DNA from: Isoetes taiwanensis
Taxonomy: Eukaryota > Streptophyta > Lycopodiopsida > Isoetales > Isoetaceae
Direction of reading: 5' to 3'
Assembly: GCA_021234155.1 (NCBI GenBank)
Contig: JAJEKV010000033.1
Coordinates: 13,771,422-13,835,421, forward strand
DNA length: 64,000 bases
Shown here piece after piece: positions 46,201 through 57,154 of this stretch. Positions within the stretch are counted from its first letter, which is position 1. The number at the start of each line of letters is the position of its first letter. The position numbers and the translations under genes were made by a program. The notes under the pieces are model-generated. The model did not search any database. It saw only the letters and a list, made by a program, of their open reading frames with translations, and was not told the origin of the DNA.

Positions 46201-46660
46201 GTTCTATATTCATTGCCCTTTTGAAACTTTTAAATCATTGCATTTCCATAATTTGTCAATAAATAATGTACCCTAATTCCCTCAATTCATCCGCTAATTG
46301 CTAAAAGATTAACAATGTGGCTAAACGTAAACAATGAGTTGTACACATGCCTTGCATATATTATTTAGCTTCTCACGCATTCTATTGCTCTAGACCCCCA
46401 ACCCCCCCCCCCCAAAGCAACACATGAAGCATCACCAACATACCTACATGGAATAATTACAAATAACCCTTAATATTATTATTTATTCAACTGCTTCCAC
46501 GTTAATACCTTAGAACATAATCTTATCCTCCTTCTACACAATTAGTGAAAATATCCTTGCTACCCAAACGCCCATGGCAAAAACTTCGCCATTCACCTCT
46601 TGTGCCTACCCCCTTTGCAGCAACGCATTGGTAATCCCAGGAGAAGCTACGGGAACCCAA
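43247..46660. other. Gene-free stretch
   Basis: No gene family was recognised. 45204-45270 reads KAEASKEKGLARKILKPLRK and 45270-45350 reads IIEEDDEEKLETIFSTPFKT with PGTKIYFV in a second frame; these look exon-like and may be debris of an unidentified gene. A C14 run lies at about 46401-46414. Confidence 0.35.
44245..44408. repeat. Three-copy 54-bp tandem repeat
   Basis: Units begin at 44245, 44299 and 44353 with AACATGC(A/G)AGGTTCAAT(A/G)T. The period of 54 is a multiple of three, so one + strand frame encodes an 18-residue repeat (MxGSxYIxISYAFNF); no family is suggested. Confidence 0.9.
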
Positions 46661-46664
46661 CAAA

Positions 46665-47339
46665 ATGTAAGGAAATCTCATAAAGTTTAAAGGAATCTAG
46701 AAGAACCTCCGCTTACTTGGCAAGAAAGATTTAAGATAATTAAGGTACAAAGACTTGGCCTTCGTCATCTTCATCATGGATGCCAACCTCAAGTTATACA
46801 TTATGATTTAAAATCTAGTAATATTTTGCTAGATAATAACCATAATGCCCTCATTTCTGATTATGGTCTAGCCAATCTCCTCCCCATGCTTGACAGATAT
46901 GTCATGCAGTAAATTCCAAAGCGCCCTAGGATATATGGCACCTGAGTTTGCATGTCAGAGTTTAAGAATCAACGAGAAATGTGATGTGTATGGATTTGGG
47001 GTGATTCTCTTGGAACTTGTCACAGGAAGGCGGCCAGTGGAGTACATGGAAGATGATGTGGTTATCCTCTGTGATTATGTCAGGTCATTGCTTGATGAAG
47101 GGAAAGCCCTGACCTGTATTGACACAAATCTACCAAGTTATCCAGAAGATGAAGTTCTTCCTGTTATAAAACTAGGACTTATTTGCACATCTCAGATCCC
47201 TTCAAATAGGCCATCTATGGCAGAAGTTGTGCAGATTCTAGAGCTTATCAAACCTCTCTGTCACCTCAAGGATAGCCTATCGGAGAGGTCATCGGATCCA
47301 GTAAAAGCGATGCGGAAGACTCGCTCTTGGCGTTTGTAA
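46665..47339 (+). pseudogene. Kinase-domain fragment of an IRK/PXC2-like LRR receptor kinase
   Basis: The + strand encodes the C-lobe of a plant receptor-like kinase: LTWQERFKII, HLHHGCQPQVIHYDLKSSNI, an altered DFG (ISDYGLANLL), then LPMLDRYVM. A frameshift near 46905 follows, then SALGYMAPEFACQSLRINEK, CDVYGFGVILLELVTGRRPV, EYMEDDVVILCDYV, and IKLGLICTSQIPSNRPSMAE to a stop at 47337-47339. HYDLKSSN (Tyr where typical kinases have the Arg of HRD) and EYMEDDVV are characteristic of the IRK/PXC2 subfamily of LRR-XI-like kinases. The LRR ectodomain, transmembrane segment and ATP-binding N-lobe are missing or only traceable as scraps (46620-46700), so it is a pseudogene. Confidence 0.9.
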
Positions 47340-47814
47340 AATTAAATATTGGATACCTATTGAGCTATGCGGGACTACGTTACGTGATGGAGAGACAACC
47401 AGAGTTACGTTTTTTAATGCATCGTCTGTTTAATTTTCTTCCATATACGGATGCATCTATATTTTTTGAAGTATTCTGGTGTTTGCTTGGTCTTCTTCAT
47501 GCTAAAGCTTCTAGTGCTTCAAATAGACAAAGAGGAAGCCTCCACTAACCTGCAGATGCCTTCCTTTAAACATAATCAAAGTTGCAATATATCTTCTAAT
47601 GGACTCAAAGTGGACTCTTTGGAATCTTTCAGATTGACCCACAAATAGTAATATTCTTTTTGCTAAAAGACATGTGGTAGAGATTTGTATTATCTAGCTT
47701 TGAAATCTCCCCATTCATCATTGCTTATCATTAGATTGTGAAAGAATAAATAGAACATGGAAAGAAGAATGGAAGCCAAAAATGCTTTGTTCCAAGTGTA
47801 AATCAATTAATATA

Positions 47815-48030
47815 ACCCATTTCTGTGCTAAGAGTTGGTTGTTAGCCCACAGCAGAAGGCATTCTACCTAATAAAGCAGAAACCTCAGATCCTGCTTGAA
47901 CGAAACGAAAGATATTGTCAATGAATAGAAGTACGTCCTGCTTATTAACATCTCGAAAATATTCGGCCATGGTTAGAGCGGTTAAACCAACTCTCATACG
48001 AGCTCCTGGTGATTCATTCATCTAAAGATG
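47815..48030 (-). pseudogene. atpB: Nuclear insert of chloroplast atpB (NUPT)
   Basis: Reading the minus strand from 48021: [59 protein letters not shown], a TAA in place of a Tyr codon, then QPTLSTEMG. The residues [23 protein letters not shown] and GRMPSAVG match the plastid-encoded ATP synthase beta subunit, not the mitochondrial one. It covers about 70 of roughly 490 residues and is flanked by unrelated nuclear DNA, so it is a short plastid-DNA insertion that has picked up a nonsense change. Confidence 0.9.
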
Positions 48031-51000
48031 CAAGAAAATATGAGGACTCGATTAAGAATGGTTCACCACTATGCCGAACCAAAATTAACTGACACCAACC
48101 AAGTTAAACGTGCATATTAGAAATGGGATTACTACATCATCAAGGCACTTAAACACGCATATTCGAAATGGGATTGTTAGCATGTATTCATACCGGCCCT
48201 GTACAATTTCCATTACTAATATAACTACAAAAAGCATTCTTCATAAATGGCTAATATGTTTTAGACAAAGATCATAATCACGTCAATCCTAATTGGTCTA
48301 AGTACTGAGCTTTGCAAGCCTCTTCTTGGTCCATGTACAATTCATAAACAAAACAACACAAAACAAAATCCCACGTTCAAACCATTAATAAGCCCCGACA
48401 CATAAAATGACCCAACAAGAACCATGAAAATGAAACGACAACAAGAAACATGAAAACACATTCTCAGGCCACCGTAGGGCAACCCTCCGTGCGCAGCACC
48501 TTGTTTTTTTTTCCCGCAAGCAAGATATTTTTATTTTATTGATAAAAAAGGGTACATTGACCGGATCGAAAGAATTCGCACACGATGCAACACAAACACA
48601 ATGCTAGAGGTCGATGTAGAGCCATAACTATGTACTATGGCAAGCCCTTCAACCTCTTCACCGTAATTGCAGATAGATATGGGCATCCCCTTCTCAACCT
48701 CCACAGTACTGTAAGGCATTACCATCTTCCCACCTGCTTTAACTACTATGGAAAGCTGCTTATGACTATGGAGCCCGTCAGAACTACTACTCATGATCAT
48801 GAAGAACAGCCCGAATGATTTACCTAGAGCAGCAGTCTCGTCATAGCCAATGGAAGATACTAGGCAGAAGGTCAAGCTGATCCATCCTCTTCCCCTGCTC
48901 ATAGTACTACAGCAGCTATGATCCTTTTCCAGAGGATAGTACCACCACCCTAAAGTTCAAACCGAAAGATATTGAGTGTGAAAATCCAGTCTATACTAAG
49001 AAAGGTTTCTGCTTCTTCCTATAAACTCAGTACTATGGAGGATCAAACCAGAGTTCCTCCAACGTATCCCATACTCCATTACAATAGCAGCCTCAACCTC
49101 TTCGTTAAAGCAAGAGTACTACAGTTCGTGCACCTAGTTCCAAGTACAGGCTAAGAAGAAAAATGCAGCATACTTCTCTACAACGACAACTACTGGCCTC
49201 TTCGTTTCCAGAAGATATTGCCTTCCATCTTCCTCAAGCAAGGTGCTGCAACCCCACAAAGGCATGGCAAACCTAAAACACAAGGCGAGTTTCTAAAATC
49301 ACGGGTCTCCCGTCCTGTAACCTATGTTTCTCCCTGCGAGATTGCTTCACCACACCTCTATTTTTCCGGCTAGGATGGAAGAGGGGAACGAATATGTCCA
49401 TGGCTATAATATGACGGCGTTCGATATATATAACGCTCCTTTTGGGTCAATTCCAATTAAATTGGAGCTTTCTTATCGATGCGCCAGTCGCTTGGTTTCC
49501 TCCTTCGTTCCTACCTGTGCCTCTGATCCAGCCCTTTCCTACCAGCCTAGAACTGATTCCATCCAATGAAATGGAGAATTGGCGGAGAAAAACCCATTGA
49601 AGGAAAATCCTCATTTTGCCTGTAAGGGGCAGAAATTCTGCACTTTTACTGCGTAGTAAGGTGGGATCATGCCCTCTGGGATCATGCCTCTGGGGGATCT
49701 CGTCCTCCAAGGTCACACCTCCGAGATCCCTTAATCTAGAGTAAGATGATCCCATGCCTTTTGATTCATGTACCAGTAAGTAGGAAAAAAAATAAAGGCG
49801 ATGTTCTCATTCATTGTAAATTTGTGAGTAAAAAATTCTATGTAATATCACTCTACCCACATACATATTGTATATGGGGGACAGAAACTGGGGAGCGGAT
49901 TCTAGGGAATCCCGCAATCGGCATTAGCTGGGAGCGGGTCCTGAAATCAGCGACCCAATTCCATCCCTCCACAACATGGACCCTGGAGATGTACTTGCAA
50001 TTTACTTGTTGAGTGGAATGTGAGGCATGTTTCCATGCCGGAACCAGCTCCCCAATCTCCATGTTGTTATCTAGAACCTTCACTTACTACATCATGTTGA
50101 ACGAAGAAGGTATCTCATAACTCTTGGCCTACGTTTTCCTGGGCCATAGCATGAACCTGCTTGGCGAGTTTACATCTAAGAGATTCCAGAATTCTACAAA
50201 ATTGTGTGTAATTCTAGGAAGACGGAAATGATATGTGCGTCTTCCAAATAATCCATAGAACTCGCCCCTCACACAAATGTATAGCAGTCTTTCTATAACT
50301 TAGGCCACGTCGTAGGACATAACCCTAGCACAATGTTTATCATTGGAGAAGAGAGTCACATGATTCCAAGCTGGTTCAGTCAATGCAATCCACTAAGCAG
50401 TGTTTCAATTGTCTTCCACGTAACCTCATATAGGACATATGAACCTAACATGTGGATCAAATTTGTTGACCCCGTGATTAGTGCTTGGTGCTCTGTGAAT
50501 AACTTGCCAGGTAAGAATTTGCACTTTTCAAGAAAGTAGGTTCTTCCAAACCTGCCCTTAAATGTGCTTCAATTCATGCTCTTGAAATCGTGAGATCGAT
50601 TTATGTAAGATTCGCATGAGCTTCTAAAATAGCAGTAGCGATGGAGGTGGGCGTGACCAGCGGTGCAGCAGAACTGATTTCTCTTCTAGCTGTTGCAGTT
50701 TCGCTGATGGGTGTACGCGAAACAGCTAAAAATTTTGCAACACTGCTATGAAATTTGCAGCGCTGCTTAGGATGTCACGTCGTGTTGCAGCCAGCGTTTT
50801 TTTTATTTTTATGCATGTGAACAGGGCATTAGGCGATAATTGAAATGCCCATCCTATCCTACCTTATGTAATTCAGTTTACTATTTTTGTTTGCGTTCCT
50901 GAGCCGCAATCTAAAGGAATTTATGAATGACAACGCATCTAGAAGAAACTATAAACAACACATGCTGTTTCTTTTAATTGTAAATCAGAGTTGCGGCAAT

Positions 51001-53440
51001 GGACTTAAAGAGAAATTAGGCCATACTCCTTCGCTTTCGAGATTGGATTTGGGGACCTGATGGACGTTCAAATCCGCGCTACTGCCAGAAGTAGAGTAGC
51101 AGAAGAATGTCTCCCTGTGTTAAGCTATTTATCACAGAACCACAAGGTAAGTTATTCAGTCTTTCGCTCTCTGGTAAGTTATTTTGCTATTTCAATAGCT
51201 TGCAACAACTTCTAAGTACGAGGACCCAGATTTCAACAAAACACATGATTGTTTGCTTCCGGTTTGTGAAGGAAGCTACCATGCTCCTGTCGCATGTTCA
51301 AGCATTTCAATTTTGGGACAATTTGGATGCCTCTATTCATAAGCGGAGAGTCTAGGAAGTTTTTTCTCGTCGACATACGAGCTAATTCAGGCTAATTTTG
51401 GGCAAGAAGGCAATCCCTTCTCAACAAATTTGATTTCTAGATCAGAGAACAAGGGATTCATTTTGAAACACAAATGATAGCATCCTATGGAGAACAATTC
51501 ATCTCTTGCATCCAAAAAGCGGCCGAATTTTTGCTCTGTTTTGAGAACTGAGGCAAGAATCGATGGCTTAAGGCTTGAAAACGTCTTCTATGCTTCAAGT
51601 AGTCGATTTTTTTAGGATCAAAACTTTATGCGCTTTTTAGTACACTCAAAGGATCTGTCAATTCTTCGTTGATTTCCTCAGAAGGCATAATGGATATTGC
51701 CGCAAACCTCCTTGTTACATGATTCATTGGACTGGGGTTTTTGAAAATCTCTCAAAAATTGCAACAGCAATTGTGCACTGCCTTAGAAAGTCCACGCAAT
51801 GTGTATCAGATACAGGCAAACAAACTATCTGACCTGATGATTATATGAAAGGTGGATGGTTATGGGAATAGAACATCTGCAACTAGGCGTTAGCATCTTT
51901 GAAAATGTGCTTGAAATGAGAGGCTTTAAACTTCCATAGTAATGATGTAATTTTATTGCCAACGCTTCCTTCCATGGGGTTTTATTCCAAATCAGTTTTG
52001 CAGGGTCCTTCCAAATGTTATATATAAAAGATCAAACTGGTCTAACAAAAATCAAATACCATTTATCTAATACATATAATATGTGCTTTATCAACTTTCA
52101 TAATGCAAGGTTCGTCAAAGTAAGAGCAAAGATTTGACTGGCCAAGAGCATGAGCACCATTAAAGCAATTGAATTCGACCATTGGAATTGGATGTTTACC
52201 ACCTCATCTCTCAATTTTCAAGGAAATGAAGTCTTTTATCTACATCGTGAGGCCAGCTCCATTTGCCATTACTCGAGTTCCTATTGAATCTTCGTATTGC
52301 TTAAGAAATTGATGACTAGCCTCCTTTGAGTGTTTTAAGTTGCCCTGCTTTGCCACAACAATGCAGTTACTTCTTTTTTGAGTTTTGAAATAGTTGTGGT
52401 GCTTTGCAACAATTAATATTTGCTCTTGAGTTAAGTAAAGGGCTTGAAATAGTAGTGATTGTTAGCAACAATTTTCATGCGACCCCTTATTAAATGAGAT
52501 ACAATACAACAACAATACTCAAGAAAATTTGTTAACAAATGTCAAGATGTTAAAAGCCTAAAAAGCCCAACATTGATCAAATGAGCTTAGGCAACATCTA
52601 CTTGCAACTCAAGTACCTTCAAAGCAATAACAAGCATGAAGCCATATATTCTACGGGCACAAACACCTTCCACGTCGTTCTAAACTTATAAAAATCTATT
52701 AATAAGCAGTGTTAGAACGAAAGAAATATTTGTGGCGGCCTTGTCTCCTATGATAAATTTCTTGTATGGATAAAGGAGTTTATAGCAATTAGATACAAAG
52801 TTGTTCTACAAAAATATCATGAGTTACTAAAAACAACCCATCAAAGATCTTGCATAGTAGGGGATGTTCATTACTACTAATTTTTAAATTTCTTTATCCA
52901 GTTGGTGCAAGTTAAACCTGCTTTGAAACTTGTTCCACGATTTGACATCTCATGACGACCATCTTCTTTGATTCCTTATTTTTACTAGAGAAAATAAATG
53001 CTTCTAATCATCATTTTGATTTCTATTGCTAACCATCAAATACGGATTGCAATTGAGTGACAATTTTTTTACTCAATTTCCATAAGTTCTTGTTTGTTTC
53101 TCATGTCTTACGCAAACGTTTCAAAAAAGGTGGACCTCCAGAAAAAATCCTCAATTTGTCTAACAGGGCCTATGGTAAGGCAACTTGCATGGAGACCTTG
53201 TCACATGAGACACAATGTGTTTGATACATCGATTGAAGATCATTTGTATCTTCTAGACGAACTTGCTCACAAAAATTTTGCCATGTAGAGAAATATATAG
53301 CACTTTAAGGCCTCCATGCTTCTTAGACACACATCGTTTATTCCAAGCCACTTTGACATTCGTGCCCCTTCATCCCTCCCCAAAAAAAAAAAAAAAAAAA
53401 AAAAAAGACACAAAATTCCTTATTGAGTTCGTTAACTACT
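48031..53440. other. Gene-free stretch
   Basis: No gene is supported. A 123-codon minus-strand ORF (48902-48531) and a 102-codon one (49755-49447) have no family features. 48585-49150 contains several loosely repeated TACTATGG and AACCTCTTC motifs, possibly an old degenerate repeat. An A24 run lies near 53382-53405. Confidence 0.45.
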
Positions 53441-53449
53441 GCACTATAT

Positions 53450-53890
53450 GCTCTAGCGACGAAGCAACATAAAAGTATGTGCCGCAAAGCACAATTTTGC
53501 TACCATAATTCTACCTCCCATGGATAGTTTACATATTCTCCACCAATTCAAATGCTTTTCCAGCCCCAACAAAACCTCATCACATATCTTTATCACAAAC
53601 CTGTTAGTCCCCAATCGAAATACCCAATAGTTTGGATGAACTACCTCTTGGTACAACATTCCACAAATATTGCTGAACAAAGGCAAGCAAAGGTTCATTT
53701 AACGCCCACAATGCACCACATCTCCAATGTAGAAAACATCCTAAGGCCATAAAAAATATATCAAATAGATTCTTGGCATTTGACAAATTCCCTTTTGTTG
53801 CCGCAAAAAAAAAAAGTATCATTCGGCTATTGGTTACACACATGTAGAGATCACCACATATAGAAAATAGAAATTTCATCAAGACCTAGA
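53450..53890 (-). pseudogene. LINE reverse-transcriptase C-terminal remnant
   Basis: A minus-strand frame (53882-53604) contains WNVVPRGSSSKLLGISIG and the overlapping next frame (53698-53453) contains WWRICKLSMGGRIMVAKLC. These fit the part of plant LINE RTs just after the palm, where a G..KLLGIPIG block is followed by W...LSLAGR..L. An A-run at about 53808 may explain one frame change. The catalytic YADD part is absent. It is unrelated in position and sequence to the LINE at 56-62 kb. Confidence 0.65.
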
Positions 53891-54364
53891 CACTTAAAAT
53901 GAATAAGAAAACCACTTTTCGAATCTCCTCTCTAGATAATGAATTCCCTATGACTAACCTGAATGATTACCATGTCTTTGAAACAGTCTCATAATTCCAG
54001 TTTTTTTTTTTTTTTGCCCAAGAAAACTTCTAAGGTCCCCTGATTTGTTGACCCATCTCTTGTTTGAAAAGAAGTAAGTCTAATCGAACTTTTCCTTTGT
54101 CATGCAGCCCTAAAAAGGAACTTTGAGTGCTGCTATGCCCTGGTATCCAGACAGGGTAATAAAGAAACAACGTCTTCGCTAGCGCGGGACAAAGAACACA
54201 TAAGCTAAGCTCCTGTCTTATGCATATTGGTTGCTACGGCTCGTACGTGAGAACCTGCCTCCATCTCTTCTCCAAGTGAGACCCACTTTAACTTTGACCC
54301 CCCTAAACTTTAATTGCCTCATTTTTTATTTCTTCAAGAATGTCTCTCTCTGGCAGGCTATATT

Positions 54365-55600
54365 GGAGGAACACATAGATGTCCCATCACAGAAATGGCC
54401 CAGGCTGGCATTATCCTAGAGAGACCAAGTTACACTGTCAGTTTTGGCAACAAAAGAAACACAAGCACTCTACATGGCAGTATCCCACAGCCACCTCCTA
54501 GGCCAATTGACTACAAATGTGTTGGACGTGAGCTACTTTGGTGCTTTTTGAAGGAGTAGTCTGCCCACAAAAACTTGGTTCCCAGGATAATGTCGATGTT
54601 CTAAGTCCATTGGAAGAGCCAATCACAGTTCCGGGGTGCAGGAGTTGCCCGTCTGTTGCCAGGGCTATAGGGAGAGGACATTTGGGACGAGCTGCTTTCG
54701 GAAGGTTTGAAGGATCCGTCTTTTGGAGCCAACACCCTCCCTCTACATGATGACACTGTGCAAGATCCTGGTCGAATTTGACTAGGGTATGACGTCCGAA
54801 ACATAAACCATGTGAGTTGTACGGTTATTGCAGGGTTTATATTATGGAGGTCGAGTTTTGCTCGTTTGCACTTGGGACATAGTCAAGAACTTCCTGTTGA
54901 AGATGCGAAGCAATAGAAACCAAAGGACAGGGGTTTGGATCTATCCTCCTCGCGCTGTGGCAATTGGAAGTCAAGTAGTTGCCTTAGAACCCTTATTGCT
55001 ACAGCGAGAGGAGGATAGATAGAAACCCATGTTCGACGGTTCCTATTGCTTCGTGTCTTCAACTGCAACTTCTCGACTATGTCCCAAGTGCAAAAGACCA
55101 AAACTCGGCTTCCATAACGTAAACCCTTCAATAACCTAGCAAGACACAGGGTTTACGTTTCAGAGGCCATATCCTAGTCAGATTCGACCAGGATATTGCA
55201 CAGTGTCATCATGTAGAGGGAGGTTGTTAACACCAAAAGATGGACCCTTAAAACCTTCCGAAAGCAGCTTGTTCCAAATGTCCTCTCCCTATGGTCCTGG
55301 CAATGGACGAGTAACTCCCACACTCTGAAACTGTGAATTGGCTCTTCCAATGGACTTAGAACGTTGACATTATTATAGAGTCCAACTTTGGTGGGCAGAA
55401 AACCACCCCTTCTTCAAGAAGCGCCAAAGTAACTCATGTCCAACACATTCATAGTCAATTGTCCTAGGAGGTGGTTGTGGGATACTATCATCTAGAGTGT
55501 TCATGTGTCTTTTGTTGCCAAAAGTGACAGTGTAACTTGGTCCCTGTGGTAATTTTGTCATTTCGGATGATATATCGAAGTTGAATTGCCATTCCGGAGC
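54365..55600. repeat. Large foldback: two inverted R1-family copies (C and D)
   Basis: Arms of roughly 600 bp on either side of a centre near 54981 are inverted copies: ACCAAGTTACACTGTCA (54424) pairs with TGACAGTGTAACTTGGT (55525); CTACATGATGACACTGTGCA (54742) pairs with its complement at 55197. Landmarks such as CCAATTGAC, CTTCAAGAAGCG/TTTTTGAAGGAG and GGACATTTGGGACGAGC tie both arms to R1 copies A and B at 14.8-16.4 kb. Short ORFs share IPQPPPR.IDY.CVG.ELLW between C and D, so the ancestral sequence may have been coding, but frames are broken. Confidence 0.85.
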
Positions 55601-56085
55601 CTTTATACTGCCCGAACAACGAAACACTTGAGTTTCTACACGGTCGCCCACAGGACGCTTCGCAGTTTGATAAGTTCTCTCCGGACCGATCTTGGATTTT
55701 TTTGAACTTGCTCGAAGCAGGGTCCGTGAATAGAAGATTCAGCCATTGGATAGGGAACCGAGCTCTGGGAGAGGGGCATAAGCACACGGCCTCCCGGAGG
55801 AGCGCTGGTAGGAAAAGCTGTCTCGGGAACGTTTTTGGGGTCCATCTCTTGGGGCTTGGCCTATCCCCTCTGGTGAGGGAGCCACGCAAAGTCCAAGCCT
55901 TGTTCGACTTGAGGAAGGTAGCCAACTCTTTAAGTTCTTGAGGTTCCCTTTGTTCTATCCCTTGCCAAACTCTTCTACCAAGAATTCTAAAGGTTGTCAT
56001 ATTTCTTGCATAAAGCCTTAGTCATCATGTCCACGTCACTACCATATTGCTATGTCATCCAAAATTTGCCAACATCACCCAATGG
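55601..56085. repeat. R1 extension, then R2 repeat flank of the LINE
   Basis: 55660-55925 matches the right half of R1 copy A (15320-15540; GACCGATCTTGGA, GGAGGGAACCG-like, TGTTCGACTTG). A 170-codon minus-strand ORF (56000-55488) runs through it but has no known domain. 56025-56090 (TCATCATGTCCACGTCAC..., AAATTTGCCAACATCACCCA) belongs to repeat family R2 and is the LINE target. Confidence 0.7.
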
Positions 56086-56096
56086 AAAGACTAAAG

Positions 56097-57119
56097 GATA
56101 ATTCATTTGGAATTAAAAATTCTCATCTTGAAGACCAAGCAATGGTTAGTGATATTCCTGATGCTTTGAAGGTCTCAAATTCCTATGCCATTCTAGCACA
56201 GATCTCTGAAGATTCTGTTGATGTTTTGGCAGCTAAGTCACCATCACATACCACTACTTCCCCTTTTGTCATCTCCCAAGCCAACTCTCATCCACCTTCC
56301 CACTCTAATCCTATCATGTTTGCAACTTCTCCATCTGCAATTGCATTAGATGCATGCCAGCCAAAAGTTGACCTTTTGGATTTATCTTCCCCTCCCATTC
56401 CACTTCCCTCACATGGTTCCATTTCTCCAGAGATAGCATCACAACTTCAGGAATTGGTTACAGTGTTAGAAATGCTATCAGTAAATCATGGTCAAGTGTC
56501 ATGTGTAGCAAAAGGCAGTGATGGTCAGATGTCAGATGCAGCAAAGGTCAGTGATGATTACAGTGTCAAAGACATATCCTCCAGCTGGGAACAAACTCTG
56601 TTAAGGGATGATGCTCCAACAATGGATGTTCATAATAAAGTGCAAATGTCAACAATTACACAACAGGCTGAACTTGCAGTTGCTGCACACCTCGACCAAG
56701 ACATTCCCAGGCAAGATCTTTCCACTGTAAACTCTAAGTTTGTTTCTGTTAATAATATTAATGAGAGAGACAGCCTGATGGATATTACCATTGCCTCCAA
56801 CCATCCAATTTCGACAGACTCAACTGACATTGACTGCTGTAGATCTAAATTTTGGATGTGCCATCATCATGATAATTCCTCTGAAGGGAAAAATTCTGCT
56901 GACACAACCTCTGATGACACTGATTCTGACAAGGAAAATACTATCAAAAATACCCTTGCTGAAAACACTTCCTGGGATGAAGATGCTTTCCTCACAATCC
57001 ATCACAATTCCTCTGGCACTCCTAAATCAAAAGGTAAGAAAGCTAGGAAAAAGACTATTCTCAGCACTCTCAACACTCCTGCAGCAAATACTAGACTCAG
57101 ATCTAAGAAACATTGTTAA
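56097..57119 (+). pseudogene. LINE ORF1, C-terminal part
   Basis: Open frame ending at TAA 57117-57119. The first ATG inside the element is at 56142 (MVSDIPDALKVSNSYAIL); codons before it belong partly to the flank. The protein is Ser/Thr/Asp-rich and low complexity, ending in a basic tail (KSKGKKARKK ... NTRLRSKKHC). The NSYAIL segment resembles the point after the zinc knuckle in plant L1 ORF1 proteins, so the RNA-binding N-terminal half has been lost by 5' truncation. ORF1 proteins coat LINE RNA. ORF2 starts 35 bp downstream. Confidence 0.7.
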
Positions 57120-57154
57120 CTGCCTTATTCTCTGCTGATGCTATCCTCCTCATC

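Noticed and set aside
50333-50539. Possible C-terminal fragment of a TIR-NBS-LRR protein (MIPSWFSQ motif)
   Set aside because: Only one short motif resembles the post-LRR domain; no neighbouring LRR or NB-ARC sequence.
56052-56141. ORF1 start at 56052
   Set aside because: This ATG lies in the R2 flank, outside the LINE boundary defined by the target-site duplication.
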